64,000 nucleotides of DNA from Xylogone sp. PMI_703 (taxonomy: Eukaryota; Ascomycota; Leotiomycetes). Shown in pieces: positions 44,880-56,565 of this stretch. The position numbers and the translations under genes were made by a program. The DNA lies in NCBI GenBank assembly GCA_021399445.1, contig JAJTUQ010000009.1:141501-205500 (forward strand), given 5' to 3'. The notes beneath the pieces are model-generated. The model saw only the letters and a list, made by a program, of their open reading frames with translations, was not told the DNA's origin and made no database searches. The first letter of the stretch is position 1; each line of letters begins with the position of its first letter.

Positions 44880-47579
44880 TGATAAGTTGTACAGAGTTAC
44901 CTAGTGGGAAAGAAATAAAGTGAAAGGTAGTCCTAGTTTTCAGTCTTGACCTTCTGTTATAGGCTGTAGTATATTTACTAAGACTTGAATAATGAAGTAA
45001 TCGCTGCCCGGGAGGCAGCATATATACTTCAGCGACGATTTGATATAGTAAATATTAGAGGTAAAAAGTTTATAAAAGCAAGAGCTAATAAGGATCAGAT
45101 TTCTTTAATGGTTTTAAATTATGAAAAGAGCAAGATAAAAGCAATAACGAAATAAGTTATACTAACGATATGTTTTAACATCGAAATAAAGAACGATTAT
45201 AAAGAAGAAGAATAATTACTTCAGAGGACTGTTATAAACAAGTATAACAATGGAAGATTTAATATAGATGTCAAGCTAATCAACGAAAGAGGAAAACTTA
45301 TTACAACAGTAACTTATAACATTCTCGTAGTTCTTTAACTTAGTAAAACTGCTAAACCAGGAGCTACCTTGTAGTTACAGAGTAGCACAGACTTTTTCAA
45401 CGTTAACTACTAGAAGTCAGTAAGAATAGTAAGGAGTGCTTGAGGTAAGTAAATTAAACTAATTTTTGTTTTACAAGTATAATCCTAATGAATCCCCAAG
45501 AGATAAGCATACTGTGTAAAAACTTTCTCATTTTAGAAATTATCAAGGCAGGCTCACCAGTTCTTAGCAGGATACAGGTATAGTTTGTAACCAGCTTGTA
45601 CAAATCCCAGTACGGATTGAATATTACCTATGAAGGACTCAAATATATATATCAGAATAAAACCAAGTAGTCCGGTTCGTAGTTTAAGTGACCATAATAT
45701 CAAATGCTTTAATTAGTCAGCAGATTATTTATGTAATATTAAATAATAAACTGGTAATCTAAGCAAATTAGGCTTTTTGGGCCATTATCCAGGCTTAGCC
45801 TCCTTGCCACACTCCTCCCTGCCAGTGTAATCAGTACAAATCTAATAACAAGTTCAGTATCTGACGTATACAAAATATAAGTATTAGTTAATTTTATTTT
45901 GAATCAACCATTTAGTCCTATCAAGACTGTTAGATAAGGAGTATCTTTCTGTCAAATTCTACATAACAGGATAAATTATCCTGAAATATATGGCTGATTA
46001 ACATTAATACTTCACAAGATTTACACTAGACGAGACAAATGAGGCTTAAGCTAAGCAAGAAGACAAGGATTATACTAGTGAGTGGAGATGCTATTTCTTA
46101 CCTGTCAACAGTTACTACTCGAAGAAGCAATATCCATCTAATAATGGTAATATTGCCGGGATATAGCAGGTGATCCTTCAAACTTTATTAAATTTTCAGA
46201 AACATTACAACTTACCGTACAACGACGACCAAAATGTTCAAGATATAGAACAGTTAGTCATAAAAGTAATAAATGTTCTAATCTTAATACTTAATTAATT
46301 TAGTTAATATTTTATGGTTATAGTTATATATTAAAGATTAAAAACTGTAATTAAGTGAAAAATGTACGACTAAGCCAGGAATTATATTATATTCAACACA
46401 TTTTATATATTCATGAAAATTCTCCTTGCCTTTCCAGAATACTATCACTAACTCTTTCATGGAGACAGTTAATCTGTTGTTGAGTCATTTGTATAATTAA
46501 TTTTTGTCATAAAAACTCAAGATTATAAAAGTATTTAGAATATTGTTTTATATATAAATTATATTATAATTCTCTCGTAGATATATTAATTGACTTTATG
46601 TTACTATTCCTTGATCATGGTATTTTTATCTCATTATTTGACATATATACTGTTTTTAATTAAGTTTTTATGATCTTAAAATATTTCTCTAAAAATATTA
46701 AAAAGAGTTAACTTTTAAATACCCAGATATTAATGATAATGATACCTGTAACAGTCCATCTAACATCAAATTTATGTAGAGTTTCCTTAACCATGTTGAA
46801 TTCCTTTCTGTGATTTGCATTTATTGATTCTCTTATTATACCAAAAAGTTACAGTATAATACAGTATAGATAATTAGTGATAAATAAAGACGTTTGGTCA
46901 ATACTGTAAAGTACAATCGTTTGTATATGTTTTGCATAAGATATGATCTTCTTGATCAATGAATCTAATCCGGTAATACCTAGCTCCTGAAGCTTTTTTG
47001 TCATAGTGGAAGTAATGTCTGCCATAATAACTGAAATACAATTTTCAAATAGGGCAAAGTGTACGTTAGCTAAATAAGTTTTAATTTCGTTACCTAGGAT
47101 TATTTCACTTTACCTAAAACAAATTGCCAACGAGGTACAAATTTTAGTAGGTTCATTTAATACTTCTAATAATAAATGACTCATGAAAGCAGATATTGCT
47201 CGATCAAGATATTGTACTTCTTCAAGTCGAAAATGAATATCTTGAGTATTATCATTAATATGGGCTAAAACAAGGCCTCACAAATGGGACAATTAGCACA
47301 ACCTAGCAAACCGTACAGCAGAGATATGCATAGAAGAGGATATAAATAGTGGTTCGTTATTAGTTACTTTTTGTAGGATTGTAAGTTAGTTCCTGAAAAG
47401 GTTTGAAAACTTTCTGCATATTTACAACTCGATCCCAAGACCTGTCATTAACAGGCAGATAGTCACTGTATCAGACATTCGCGTAAGTCAACAGACATGA
47501 TGGGTTACCAAGATTAACGTAACTATTTCATGTTAGAAATTTTCCGTTATGCTACCAAATCATTTTATGTATACCGGTT
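44880..47579. other. AT-rich decayed region with coding-like traces
   Basis: Very AT-rich and stop-dense. In one frame, 45004-45340 reads AAREAAYILQRRFDIVN, ARANKDQISLMVLNYEKS and INKYNNGRFNIDVKLINERG with three stops, which looks like an eroded gene that I cannot name. On the minus strand, 46740-47045 holds MADITSTMTKKLQELGITG and KETLHKFDVRWTV, also unassigned. The rest shows no features. Confidence 0.4.
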
Positions 47580-48137
47580 AAGAATAAAAACAGCCTACCA
47601 TGCTCGGCGCCTTTCCTCCAGCTTTTCCTATGCTTGTGGCTATGCCATCATCTGTGGCACACCTTGAATATCGTTGATCCTAATTGCTTGGCTTATCTTA
47701 GCACAATGACCGATGGATAGATAGGTATGGGGGTATACGGCATGGCTGACTTCGTGTAATGTAATCAATATTGCAGCTTGAAGCAGGCTGATGTCGCTAA
47801 TCCCATATGACTCTACTATAGCGAAAAACTTTTTCGTTATCTTATAAAGAACAGCACGAGGGATATCTTTGCTCTGTAAAGGTTTGAGGCAAATAAGCTT
47901 CATACATAAAATCAGTAAAACAGTGCAAGGACCTAGCTCAGGAGGGGAGATAGCAAATTCCTGGTAGATTGCTTTCTGAGAAATGAATGTCATCCATGGA
48001 TGTATAGAGAAGAAGTAAGCGCTAATAATGGCTTGAGTTTCCACATCATTTCCAAGTTCTTTGTATACTTCATAAGGAATAGGCGCACATGCATGCGGAA
48101 TAGTTGTATGTGTCCTTTGGAATATGCCAAATCTCAC
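47580..48137 (-). pseudogene. Zn2Cys6-type regulator, central domain remnant
   Basis: A minus-strand stretch reads FSIHPWMTFISQKAIYQEF, LLILCMKLI, LYKITKKFFAIVESYGISDISLLQAAILITLHEVSHAVYP and TYLSIGHCAKISQAI. This is the start of the fungal-specific transcription factor domain (PF04082 type). After a probable intron, EERRRAW-stop-AV follows near 47590, where the family has EERRRAWWAV; the stop is TAG for TGG. The zinc-cluster exon is not readable upstream. It may once have regulated the decayed genes to its right. Confidence 0.65.
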
Positions 48138-48795
48138 TGGAGTGGCTGGGCAGACGGATCTTCGGTCAGGCTAAAAACCTTTTATATCATCGCGGAAGGT
48201 GTTCTGTAACATTAGCTGGGGAGAACATGTTGTCCCATCTTACTGGTTCTAACTCTCACCGAATATAAACACGCTAATAAATTTTGCATACTTACGGTGT
48301 TACATGCCCTTACTTCTTATGTAGGCTATTCCAGGACAGGACAGTAGAGGCATAAATCACAGCTCGTGACTGTCGTCGTAGTTCCTGGAAATATGCAGTT
48401 ATTAAAAAATGATGGGTTTCCCGGCCGATCTATAACAACTGTAGAGTTGATAATCTTTCGTTGTCAGCCTTCACAATTTCGCTGTTGTAAGGAATGGTAA
48501 CAGCGCTGGTGAGATTGTTGCTTGGTTTGTCCTGAGAAGGAGGTCTCAGCCTTTGGACAATATGTGGAGCTGCAAACAATAATATAACCTGTTTTTCCTG
48601 GAATATCCATGCTGATTCAACAGGTGATAGTAATGGCTAGACAGCAAGCAAGTTCTGTATCGGGATATTGGCGCTCAACTGAAAATGCCTACTATGCCCA
48701 GTGAACCCCGGCATAGGTAATATCTCTTCGCTCGGATGCACATCTCTTGGCGGAGCTGGAATGTTCATGAATGGATGATTAGTACTGATAATAAT
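48138..48795. other. Decayed intergenic
   Basis: A minus-strand open stretch at 48637-48897 is probably a shadow of the endoglucanase remnant's upstream part. No separate gene supported. Confidence 0.4.
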
Positions 48796-49131
48796 ATGGC
48801 TAGATTCGACTTTGACTGCAGCAACGACGGTACTTGCAATGTTGGGGGCTACTACGATATTATGTGCGATGGTAACTGTCTCGCACAGATAAGTCACCTG
48901 TCTTCTCTCGGACTCAATGTCTCTCGCCTTCCAGTTGGGTAACAGACGCTAGTTAATAGTGACCTGGGTGGCTCCATCAATGAGACCATTGCAGCAGACT
49001 ACTTTACTCTGGTTCAGTCATGCTTGGATAATAAGGTTACTATATTTCTCATCGACATCCACAACTATACGTGCTGGAATAGGGAAATCATCGGTCAAGG
49101 TGGTCCCACGAACGCACAATTCGCCAGCGTC
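48796..49131 (+). pseudogene. GH5 endoglucanase fragment, N-terminal half
   Basis: Reads MARFDFDCSNDGTC, then ISHLSSLGLNVSRLPVG followed by TAA where Trp is expected, LGGSINETIAADYFTLVQSC and IDIHNYTCWNREIIGQGGPT. These are hallmark blocks of fungal GH5 cellulases: the RLPVGWQ strand and the IDIHNYARWNG...IGQGGPTNAQF segment before the catalytic acid. The catalytic Glu residues lie further on and are not present, because the frame passes straight into P450 sequence at about 49131. Endoglucanases of this type are secreted and cut cellulose. This piece cannot work. Confidence 0.78.
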
Positions 49132-49842
49132 CGGAGACAGCGCGTCGGGATGGGGGTAGGACGAGATGACTTTCTTGATGGACTGATCAAGTCTGGCATG
49201 GGATTTGAAGAGCTACAGCTGAATGCCGGTCTTCTTTTCATTGCGGGCAATGAGACTACGGCTACTTTACTTACTGGTGCGGTCTTCTTACTTATCATGC
49301 ATCCGGAGGTGCTTGAAAAATTAGCACTCGAAGTAAGGGGTCAGTTTAAGGATGAATCCGAAATCATTCTCACAAGCGTGAACTGACTTAACTACATGCT
49401 TGCAGTCATCAATGAGTCATTCCGGTGCTATCCAGCAGTTGCTAGCGGAGCCCAGCGAATTGTTCCCTCCGGCGGTGCTGAAGTCGTTGGTTATACTATT
49501 CCCGAAGGCACGGTGGTAGCTGTATGGCAATAGGCCGTGTATCATGATCCCGAGATGTTCACTGATCCCAACCGGTTCGATCCGGAAAGATTCGCTTAGC
49601 CAGGTGTTGGTAAGTATGCAAATGACAGATTGGATGTTGTGAACCCGTTCCTGATCGGTCCACGGAATTACATAGGTCAGAACCTAGCATATACGGAAAT
49701 ACGTCTCATCCTTGCAAGGTTAATTTGGGGATTCGATATAACGATCAGTGATGAAAGCAAAGGCTGGCTTAGGGATCAAGAGTACTATCTACTGTGGCAA
49801 AAACCAGTCCCGGATATACACCTTAGATCAGTAGAGCGATGA
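49132..49842 (+). pseudogene. Cytochrome P450 fragment, C-terminal half
   Basis: In the same frame as the GH5 piece: DDFLDGLIKSGMGFEELQLN, the I-helix AGNETTATLL, ESFRCYP (ExxR of the K-helix), PEGTVVAVWQ-stop-AVYHDP, NRFDPERFA-stop and the haem loop FLIGPRNYIGQNLAYTE. The haem ligand Cys has become Tyr (TAC at 49669-49671), and three stops (TGA at 49384, TAG in VWQ-stop, TAG after RFA) interrupt the frame. TGC-to-TAC and TGG-to-TAG are G-to-A changes. The N-terminal half, with the membrane anchor, is missing. Resembles monooxygenases of secondary metabolism. Confidence 0.82.
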
Positions 49843-50109
49843 TTGACTCCAAGTTAGCTATGTGATACTACAAGAATCATATTACATTGATTAATAAATT
49901 CTAAGTTTCTCTTTTACTCCCATCCCTCGGGAACACCCTGGTCCCTTCCACCTGCCTCTCCCATCCCATAACCTGACCAATTTCTTCTATGATTCCATCC
50001 CTCTGGCTGCATGTTTCCTTGGACAAGCAGGGTCTGGATCTGCCATCGTCCATGAAAATAACTCTAACGATACTTAACCTTTATAATTCAATCCATCTTC
50101 ATCCGTAAT
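49843..50109. other. Intergenic between convergent remnants
   Basis: 3' flank of the P450 piece and of the minus-strand dehydratase. No gene recognised. Confidence 0.5.
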
Positions 50110-50963
50110 TACCTTAAGAACGTCAATAATAAGAGGATAGCCCGACTTCTCGAAAAGAAATAACCTTACGTTTCTCGACCAACTCATTCGCAACAGTTGC
50201 CCTTCAACATGAAAGATATGATTTTGATGAGTGGGTTCCACATTTTCTCTGCATCGACGACCTGGATGAAGAATACCTTGTTCACATCGATTATATGCCT
50301 CAACTTTGCCATGCTTTATTTCAGTATCTCGTCTGCGTTAGGGTTCTTCCCATTCGGAGCACTAGGATCCGCCCATTCTCGACCTACAATGTTGAACGTG
50401 TCAAAACATATACCAAAGTTAAATCTGTCAACTGTTACTATGATCTTCCATGCCTCTTCCCAGGTATCAACATATCTCCCAAAACACAGACTCTCGTATG
50501 TAAAACGAATAACTAGTTGTTGTTGCAGCCCAAGGTCAACAATCTCTTGGAAGTCTCGAACAATGACCTCTCGGTCTTCTGTTGTCCCTTCAGCTCTAAT
50601 ATTGAAGAGTATCTGAATAATATCCGTTCCCAGAATCTTTACAATCTAGAACTATAGCTTTAGTTTTTCGATCATGGCTATACGTTCTGCCACATCCGTC
50701 AATCCTTCACAACACATGAATAGTTGAAAGTAAATTATGTCTAAGCTTCTCTCATCATACATTTTTCGAATTTCACGACTTGCTTATAGTATATTCTCAT
50801 TGGTGAGGCTATCCGGGTATGATTTGGCTAGATATTCGAAGTCCTCGTAGAAGATTTCAACGCCGTCATAGGCATAGTTGGCAGCTTGGTCGAGTTTCTC
50901 GGGAAGTTAATGAACCTAGGCACAGCCCAGGGACATGCTGGAAATGCCACATTTGTAGGACAT
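50110..50963 (-). pseudogene. 3-Dehydroshikimate dehydratase remnant (qa-4/qutC type)
   Basis: From ATG 50963 on the minus strand: CGISSMSLGCA, LPEKLDQAANYAYDGVEIFYEDFEYL, IRKMYDERSLDIIYFQLFM, EGLTDVAERIAMIEKLKL, VKILGTDIIQI, FTYESLCFGRYVDTWEEAW, NFGICFDTFNIVGREWADP, FFIQVVDAEKM and, after a frameshift, RMSWSRNVRLF. This matches the fungal dehydratase that makes protocatechuate from 3-dehydroshikimate in quinate use. Stops occur at expected Trp and Gln codons (LWFQ is now L-stop-F-stop) and elsewhere. The AP-endonuclease-2-like TIM barrel fold is implied. It is the anchor for reading this area as a dead quinate cluster. Confidence 0.83.
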
Positions 50964-52907
50964 ATCGTGGTAGTTAGGGTATGTTATCTAGTATGTGAAA
51001 GATTTCAGGGGGAATTGCTGACTAGTTATGCTCGCCAGTTATCAGGGTAGATAGGGGTAACCTATCAAGGCTAGTTTAGTCAGACAGTCAAAGTACGATA
51101 GTGATAATATCAATGAAATTCATAGACTCATGTTCAAATATCTTTGAAAAAGATACCGAAGCAAAGGCTGATGTTCAGATTGCTTATGCTTCAATGAAAA
51201 AGTTTTAAGGATGTCTAATACCTGGCAATCAAAGCCTGATTTCCATAATCTGATATCTATTCTACCTAATTGACTAACACCATCCTACTGGCTTGCCTCG
51301 ACCATGCTTCAACCATCTGCTATGATTATGCTAACCCCGTTTGAGTGATTATACCCTATTCAAACACTGATGAGTGTCGTTGATAGAGTTTTTCCGATGG
51401 CTACGAGCAGCAACTCTCATGGAAGAGAACTTAACCACTGGCGGAAGAAGCACATGCCCTGATCCACCCGAAGATTTCCCATCTGTCGATTATTGTTATG
51501 GATTTACAAGGAACGGTATGGTCCTGGCTTTCTCACGGCTCATTAGAGCACAGGTTCTGACTGCCACAAAGGCAACTTGAATCCATCGCAGGATTCGGCC
51601 GTCCAGTGCAGCGTGGCTCCGCCCGGCGTTTTCCTGGCCTAGTGCAGATAACAGCGGGTGTCTGAATTTGGCCAATTGAAACCTTGGAAATACCTCCCGA
51701 GTAATTATACACTAATGAACTACTATAAACTGGCCAGATACTATGTATTCTTTTGTTATTATGACTATAATACTATAGCTTATAATGATAATCAAACTGA
51801 CAAATGAATAAATCAAATATAGTTTGACAAAGAAAAAGATTTAACTCTTATATGAGTATTAAAGAAATGTTAATAGTTTCTCAGTTACTAAAATACCGAA
51901 TTATTCTTTCGTGCAATCTGGGCTTTACAATCCTATTAATACCATGCTATATTTACGCTGTAAGATACCTTGGGGAAACATTATATAGGAGTTCAATTTT
52001 TACTAACATAGGTTAACAAATAATATAAAAGAATTTATGTAATAATCACGTTTTCCGTATCTGTAGATAAATAATCTGAAGAAGCCAACGACATTCCCCT
52101 CATCATCTTATGTTCCAGTTTCGAAAGATCCACTGGTGGTAATACATTTAAAACCTCACTAAATATACGATCGGCACCCTCCCAGAGCTTCTGCCTGTTT
52201 CCCATAACTTCAACTAGTCTCTTCCAGTCTAGGAAAAGGCTGTTTTCTCTATATCTCGTAGAACCCGGGAACCGATAACGGCTCTATCTGAATGCAGCTG
52301 CTTCTTGGATTGCCGATTGTACCATGTTTGACAAAGTGGAAAAGTCTCTCGAAGTTTCTTTATGAATGTCGTAAACAGTAGCCCAGTTTCCTTTCTATTG
52401 CAGATATGTATCACCTCCAGGAAGATTATCACAGCCGTAAGCTGCTACTATTTTATGTATACTTTCAAGATGCTTGATGACCTCCAGCGTCACTGATGCT
52501 TATCTATAAATGTTAGAATCCCTCGATTCTGTCGGTTTTAGGGTCTTCTGTGTAAGATTATCCTTCAGAGTAAACTTTTCCATTGGAACTCTTGACGTGA
52601 GGATGTAATATCCTGGATAATTGAAGATATATCAAGTTTTATCATTTCAACTACAGGAATCCTGCCGAAAGGTTATCTATATTCGAAAAACGCCACTACT
52701 CCCAAAGCGTTTTTTCAACTTTAATAAGTGACTGGAGCTTTTCAGCATTCTGTGTCAGGAGCTTAATTCTGGGATAGATAAATCCCCTCGACCAGAAGCT
52801 AGCAGTGTTTGGAAAGGGTTTTGATTGCGTTACCAAGCCCTTATCTTACTACAATGAAATTGGGATCTCAGACATAAAGACTGACATGAAAGCAAGTTCC
52901 TCAGAAG
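50964..52907. other. Decayed region, unassigned coding traces
   Basis: On the minus strand, 52040-52430 reads NWATVYDIHKETSRDFSTLS and LDWKRLVEVMGNRQKLWEGA in broken frames, which suggests a remnant, perhaps linked to the HET gene to its right, but I cannot name it. A 68-codon plus-strand stretch at 51374-51580 is unassigned. The remainder is AT-rich. Confidence 0.35.
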
Positions 52908-54500
52908 TCAACCCTCGTTCCATGGAAGATCAATCATCCCTGATTGAGCTAAGGATACTGGTGTTTCATGTACTACATAGCAATTAGTCACCAGCTTGTA
53001 AGCGCCTATTTTTCGTCGATCCTTTCTCAGAATGAACTGGTTTTCGTAGCCTTCAAAGAAGAATAGTAACGTTTCACGAAGGTCGTATTTTTGATGCATT
53101 AAAATAACGATCTCGTGGTAATAAGTACTCTTCAGTGTAACCCAGAGACGAAGTTCGCCTGAACTAGCGTCGTTCAGAATAACTTCCTGTGGCTCTTCCT
53201 CTAGATCACATAACCGGATTCCGGAGAGGCTTAATGATCCCAAATCACGATGAATTTCTAGGGAGGATTCAGCAAGCACCCTATTGTAAGATTCTATGAT
53301 AATGGGTTTCAAATAAGCGGAACCGGTGATACGGCAAAATGTGTGGATTGCTTCTTGCAGGTTTATTGTATCTTCATCTACCGTCCAATCTGGAACCCAG
53401 CTGGGAAGGAAAATGGATTTGGTGTAGTCGCCAGCAAACTTTAAGATATCCACTTGACGGTGAACTTGCAAGATGTAAGATGCAATTCTAATGTATATCT
53501 ACTCAACAGAAAGGGAATAATTTGGGCTCAACTCATCTAATGCCGCGTACTCGAGCAAGCCCAATAAGACAAATACTTTATCACGGGGGTCTAAACACTG
53601 GGCAGATCGAGAACTGCTGAGTAAAGAAAGTAAATCTCTGGGAACAAAATATTTCTTGCTTTTGTAATATTTTATCCAACGAGGTGTCACATCCTCTAGC
53701 ATCTAGCATAGCTGCTGTATGCGAGTATCCTTCTTATTGGAGATTACAGTAGACTGGCCGCAGTATAGATCAACCAGATTTGTGAGAAGTATCTCCTGAA
53801 TAATCCAAGATCGTTTGAAATATGGAACAGAAAACAGGCGGCGAAGACTGTGATATTGGCTCGGAGTGAATGATTGTTCAACTGCCTCTTTATTACCAAT
53901 GGACTCTATGGTAGCTATAGCAGTCTCACCGCCTTCGAATTCATCTCCTAAGTAAGCCAATACCCTGACTGCATTGCGAAAGATGTCATGCATCATTCCA
54001 ACTTGATGTGAGCGTTCATTATCGTTATCTTGGTTAATGTAGATTGAGTCGACCCAGAGAACTCTATCTTCTCGGGCATATCGCAACCAACGTAAAGCCT
54101 TCTCGCAACTGGAGGTGATATGCAGTACATCCCAAAACTCGCCTAAGAATATTCTTTCACATCGAGTAGAGTTTCCTGTCTCATCTGCCCTGGTATAAGA
54201 TAAGGCCTCGAACAGTGGCGAGGAGTTCAGCTCCATTACCTTCAGTCTACCATGCAAAGGATCTGATGTGCCTCCTTTATGTAGTACAAGGAGACGAATG
54301 CTGTTCGCGTCAGGAATGTTCACGTAGGTAATTAACGATTCAGTTTGAGATGATCGACTGAAGTCAGGGAAGGCACCGGTTGACCCAGATGCTATGATAT
54401 CTTCTTGCATATTCGTTTCAAAGAAAAAATCTTCATCCTCGCCGTCTTCTTGGATGGAATATTGTACTGAGAGCGGCCACTCTAGATCCAGATCTCTCAT
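52908..54500 (-). pseudogene. HET-domain (heterokaryon incompatibility) protein, two stops
   Basis: One minus-strand frame runs from ATG 54500 to 52908 (531 codons). The HET domain shows IRLLVLHKGG, FEALSYTRAD, RWLRYAREDRVLWVDSIYIN with QDNDNERSHQVGMM, VRVLAYLGD, LFSVPYFKRSWIIQE, and downstream RDLLSLLSSSRSAQCLDPRD with KVFVLLGL and SWVPDWTV. HET proteins trigger cell death when incompatible strains fuse. Two TAG codons break the frame: 53705-53703 (QLC-stop-MLED) and 53501-53499 (SVE-stop-IYI). The rest is colinear, so damage is limited. Either could be a RIP-made nonsense codon; a resistant reading through introns is not supported by splice sites. Confidence 0.85.
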
Positions 54501-54879
54501 CTGCTTATAAGGGGAATAGACATCTCATCCTCCCTGTTGACTGCTGTTGCGCTTGCTAAAGATCCACAGTTAATACAGCAAGGATCACCATCGAATGACT
54601 TAATGTCAGGTCGTCTGCAGCGAAACATCTTACCGAATAACTGGACGACAGAAATGATAACTTGATATATTATCATGAACTAAGAAATCATTGTTGATGT
54701 ATGTAAAGAAGCCGTTATAATATAGAAGCACATTCTTAGAGTATGGAGTATGTGGGGTGGTTGTGCTAACATAAGCGAATCGACATTTTTATCTTTCCAC
54801 ATGCAGTCCAGATCTTCTTGTAAGCTACTACATTGGAAGTTCTCTACATTCCTTGAGCCCTCGTAGCTACTTTCCTTCT
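54501..54879. other. Intergenic; no gene recognised
   Basis: 5' flank of the HET gene and 3' flank of the acetyltransferase remnant. Confidence 0.5.
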
Positions 54880-55597
54880 TCATCAAAATTTTCCAGGTCG
54901 AGCTAAGCTTCGAAGTCTCTCTTTATAGTAGGCCACTCATCGGCCGTTATGCTGTACCAGGCTGTGTCTCTCCATTTGCCTTTGATTATCATATGTTTTC
55001 TATCAAGGTTAATTTTATTAGTATTTGACTGAGTATTCAATCCATGAGTTCTATCCGGTTGACTTGCCGAAAAATCCTTTCATGAGTAAATCCCAGGCGA
55101 AGGGCAGCTGATAAGCTTGGTTTATTTAAATTATTTGCCTTTCACTCTATCCGGTGGTATCTCAGATCTTTAAACGTGTACTTAAGCATTATGAAGAAAG
55201 ATTCTGTAGCAGTTCTGGTCTGCTTGAGTTGATCTCCGAGAATAATATGTCCTATCTCGATTCTTCGATGTCCGGGGACGATAGAAAGGTACGAGACAAG
55301 GCCTGCTGGCTCTGAAGCAGGGTCTGCATCTGGGCCCGAAAGTACGGCAAAATACAAAGGATCTGAAGATTTGCTCCATTGCTGAATCAGGTCACGGCAC
55401 TGTTCCAGGTCCGAAAATCCGGAATAAAACATATATGTCCAATGATGAGAGTTGTGCTCACCGCCGAGGTGTTGGAATATTGATTTCGAATGCTCGGGCT
55501 GTAGAGGTATGAGTGAGGTATATTGACCATGAAGTGGGCTGCGAGACAGCGCCATGGCTGGTGTAGTAGGCGCTGGAGGCCCAACAGGTCGCTCCAT
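54880..55597 (-). pseudogene. GNAT acetyltransferase (RimJ/RimL type), Trp-to-stop
   Basis: Starts at ATG 55597: YTSLIPLQPEHSKSIFQHL, HHWTYMFYSGFSD, DPLYFAVLSG, GLVSYLSIVPGHRRIEIGHI and TFKDLRYHRIE, then TGA (55144-55142) where the family has Trp. The frame continues KANNLNKPSLSAALRLGFTHE. After a probable intron it resumes with MIIKGKWRDTAWYS and ADEWPTIKRDFEA-stop-LDLENFDEE, the stop again at a Trp position. The acetyl-CoA binding and C-terminal parts are all identifiable, so the gene was complete before two nonsense changes. Such enzymes acetylate amines, peptides or small molecules; the substrate is unknown. Confidence 0.8.
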
Positions 55598-56565
55598 AGC
55601 TATAGGGGTAGTTTGAGAGTAGCTACGAAGGGGACTTGGAAGTTGAGATAATCTAACTTGACACTGTGTAGCCTTGGCCCTCCACTGAGAACCTGCAATA
55701 ATCCGATGGATTTGTATCTCTAGGGTTATAATATGTTATAAAGTAGTATCAGAATTGTGACCTTCGGAGGATTCTCGAATGATAGTTCTGCTTTTATAAT
55801 CAAATTTATAACATCTTTGAACTTTAGTAATAAGCTTTAGACAGAATATTTGTCGCATCATTGCCTTTACCTGAGTCACTCCGTTAAATGCAGCTCAGTT
55901 TCTTTATTGTTAGTTCCGGAAGGTCCTGCCGATGAAGGAAATAAACAAAGTAAATATACTTTTAAAAAGGTTAAGATATATATAAATTCTGATCTAAATG
56001 CGCTTAGGGTTACCTTAATTCTGATAAACCTTGAGCTTCACGTAATGACAGCGCCAACTTATTTAGAGTCAAGCTTTAGATAGGTTGCGGAATTTTTAAC
56101 GTTAAGTTATACGATTTGGCAGGTAATAATTCATTGATCACGCAACAGCATTATCTCTTCTAGATATCGTAATTAATAACAGTAATAAGAGCTAAGTAAG
56201 AGTAGAAGTGTATTTCTATATCAAAATCTCTTTATCAGTGAATAGATAAGTCGTATATTCATTCCTTGTGTATATAAGTACATTTTCAGTTACTGTCATC
56301 TTCTGAGATAAAGAAAAATTATAATACTGAAAATGATCAAGAATCACCTAGGATAAAGAATTAAGTTATTGTATCCTTTCCGTTACCTTAAAGTTAAATA
56401 CATTTTAAGCCTTCATTACCTGATTACTTTATTATTAATAATTAGACAAAGATAATCATTGGTTTAAATCCTTAACTATTCTATCGAGAAGCTACTTAAG
56501 GATTAGCCGAATAAAGAGTTACAATCCTAAGAAAAATATCAATAATCTTTAGCTTTGATTCAACC
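55598..56565. other. AT-rich intergenic; no gene recognised
   Basis: Stop-dense AT-rich DNA. The 77-codon plus-strand stretch at 55850-56083 has no family resemblance. Confidence 0.45.

Noticed and set aside
48637..48897. Minus-strand open frame upstream of the GH5 piece
   Set aside because: It lies opposite the GH5 frame; the plus strand gives a clear family match, so this is a shadow.
50197..50616. 139-codon plus-strand frame
   Set aside because: Antisense to the dehydroshikimate dehydratase remnant, which has a convincing match.
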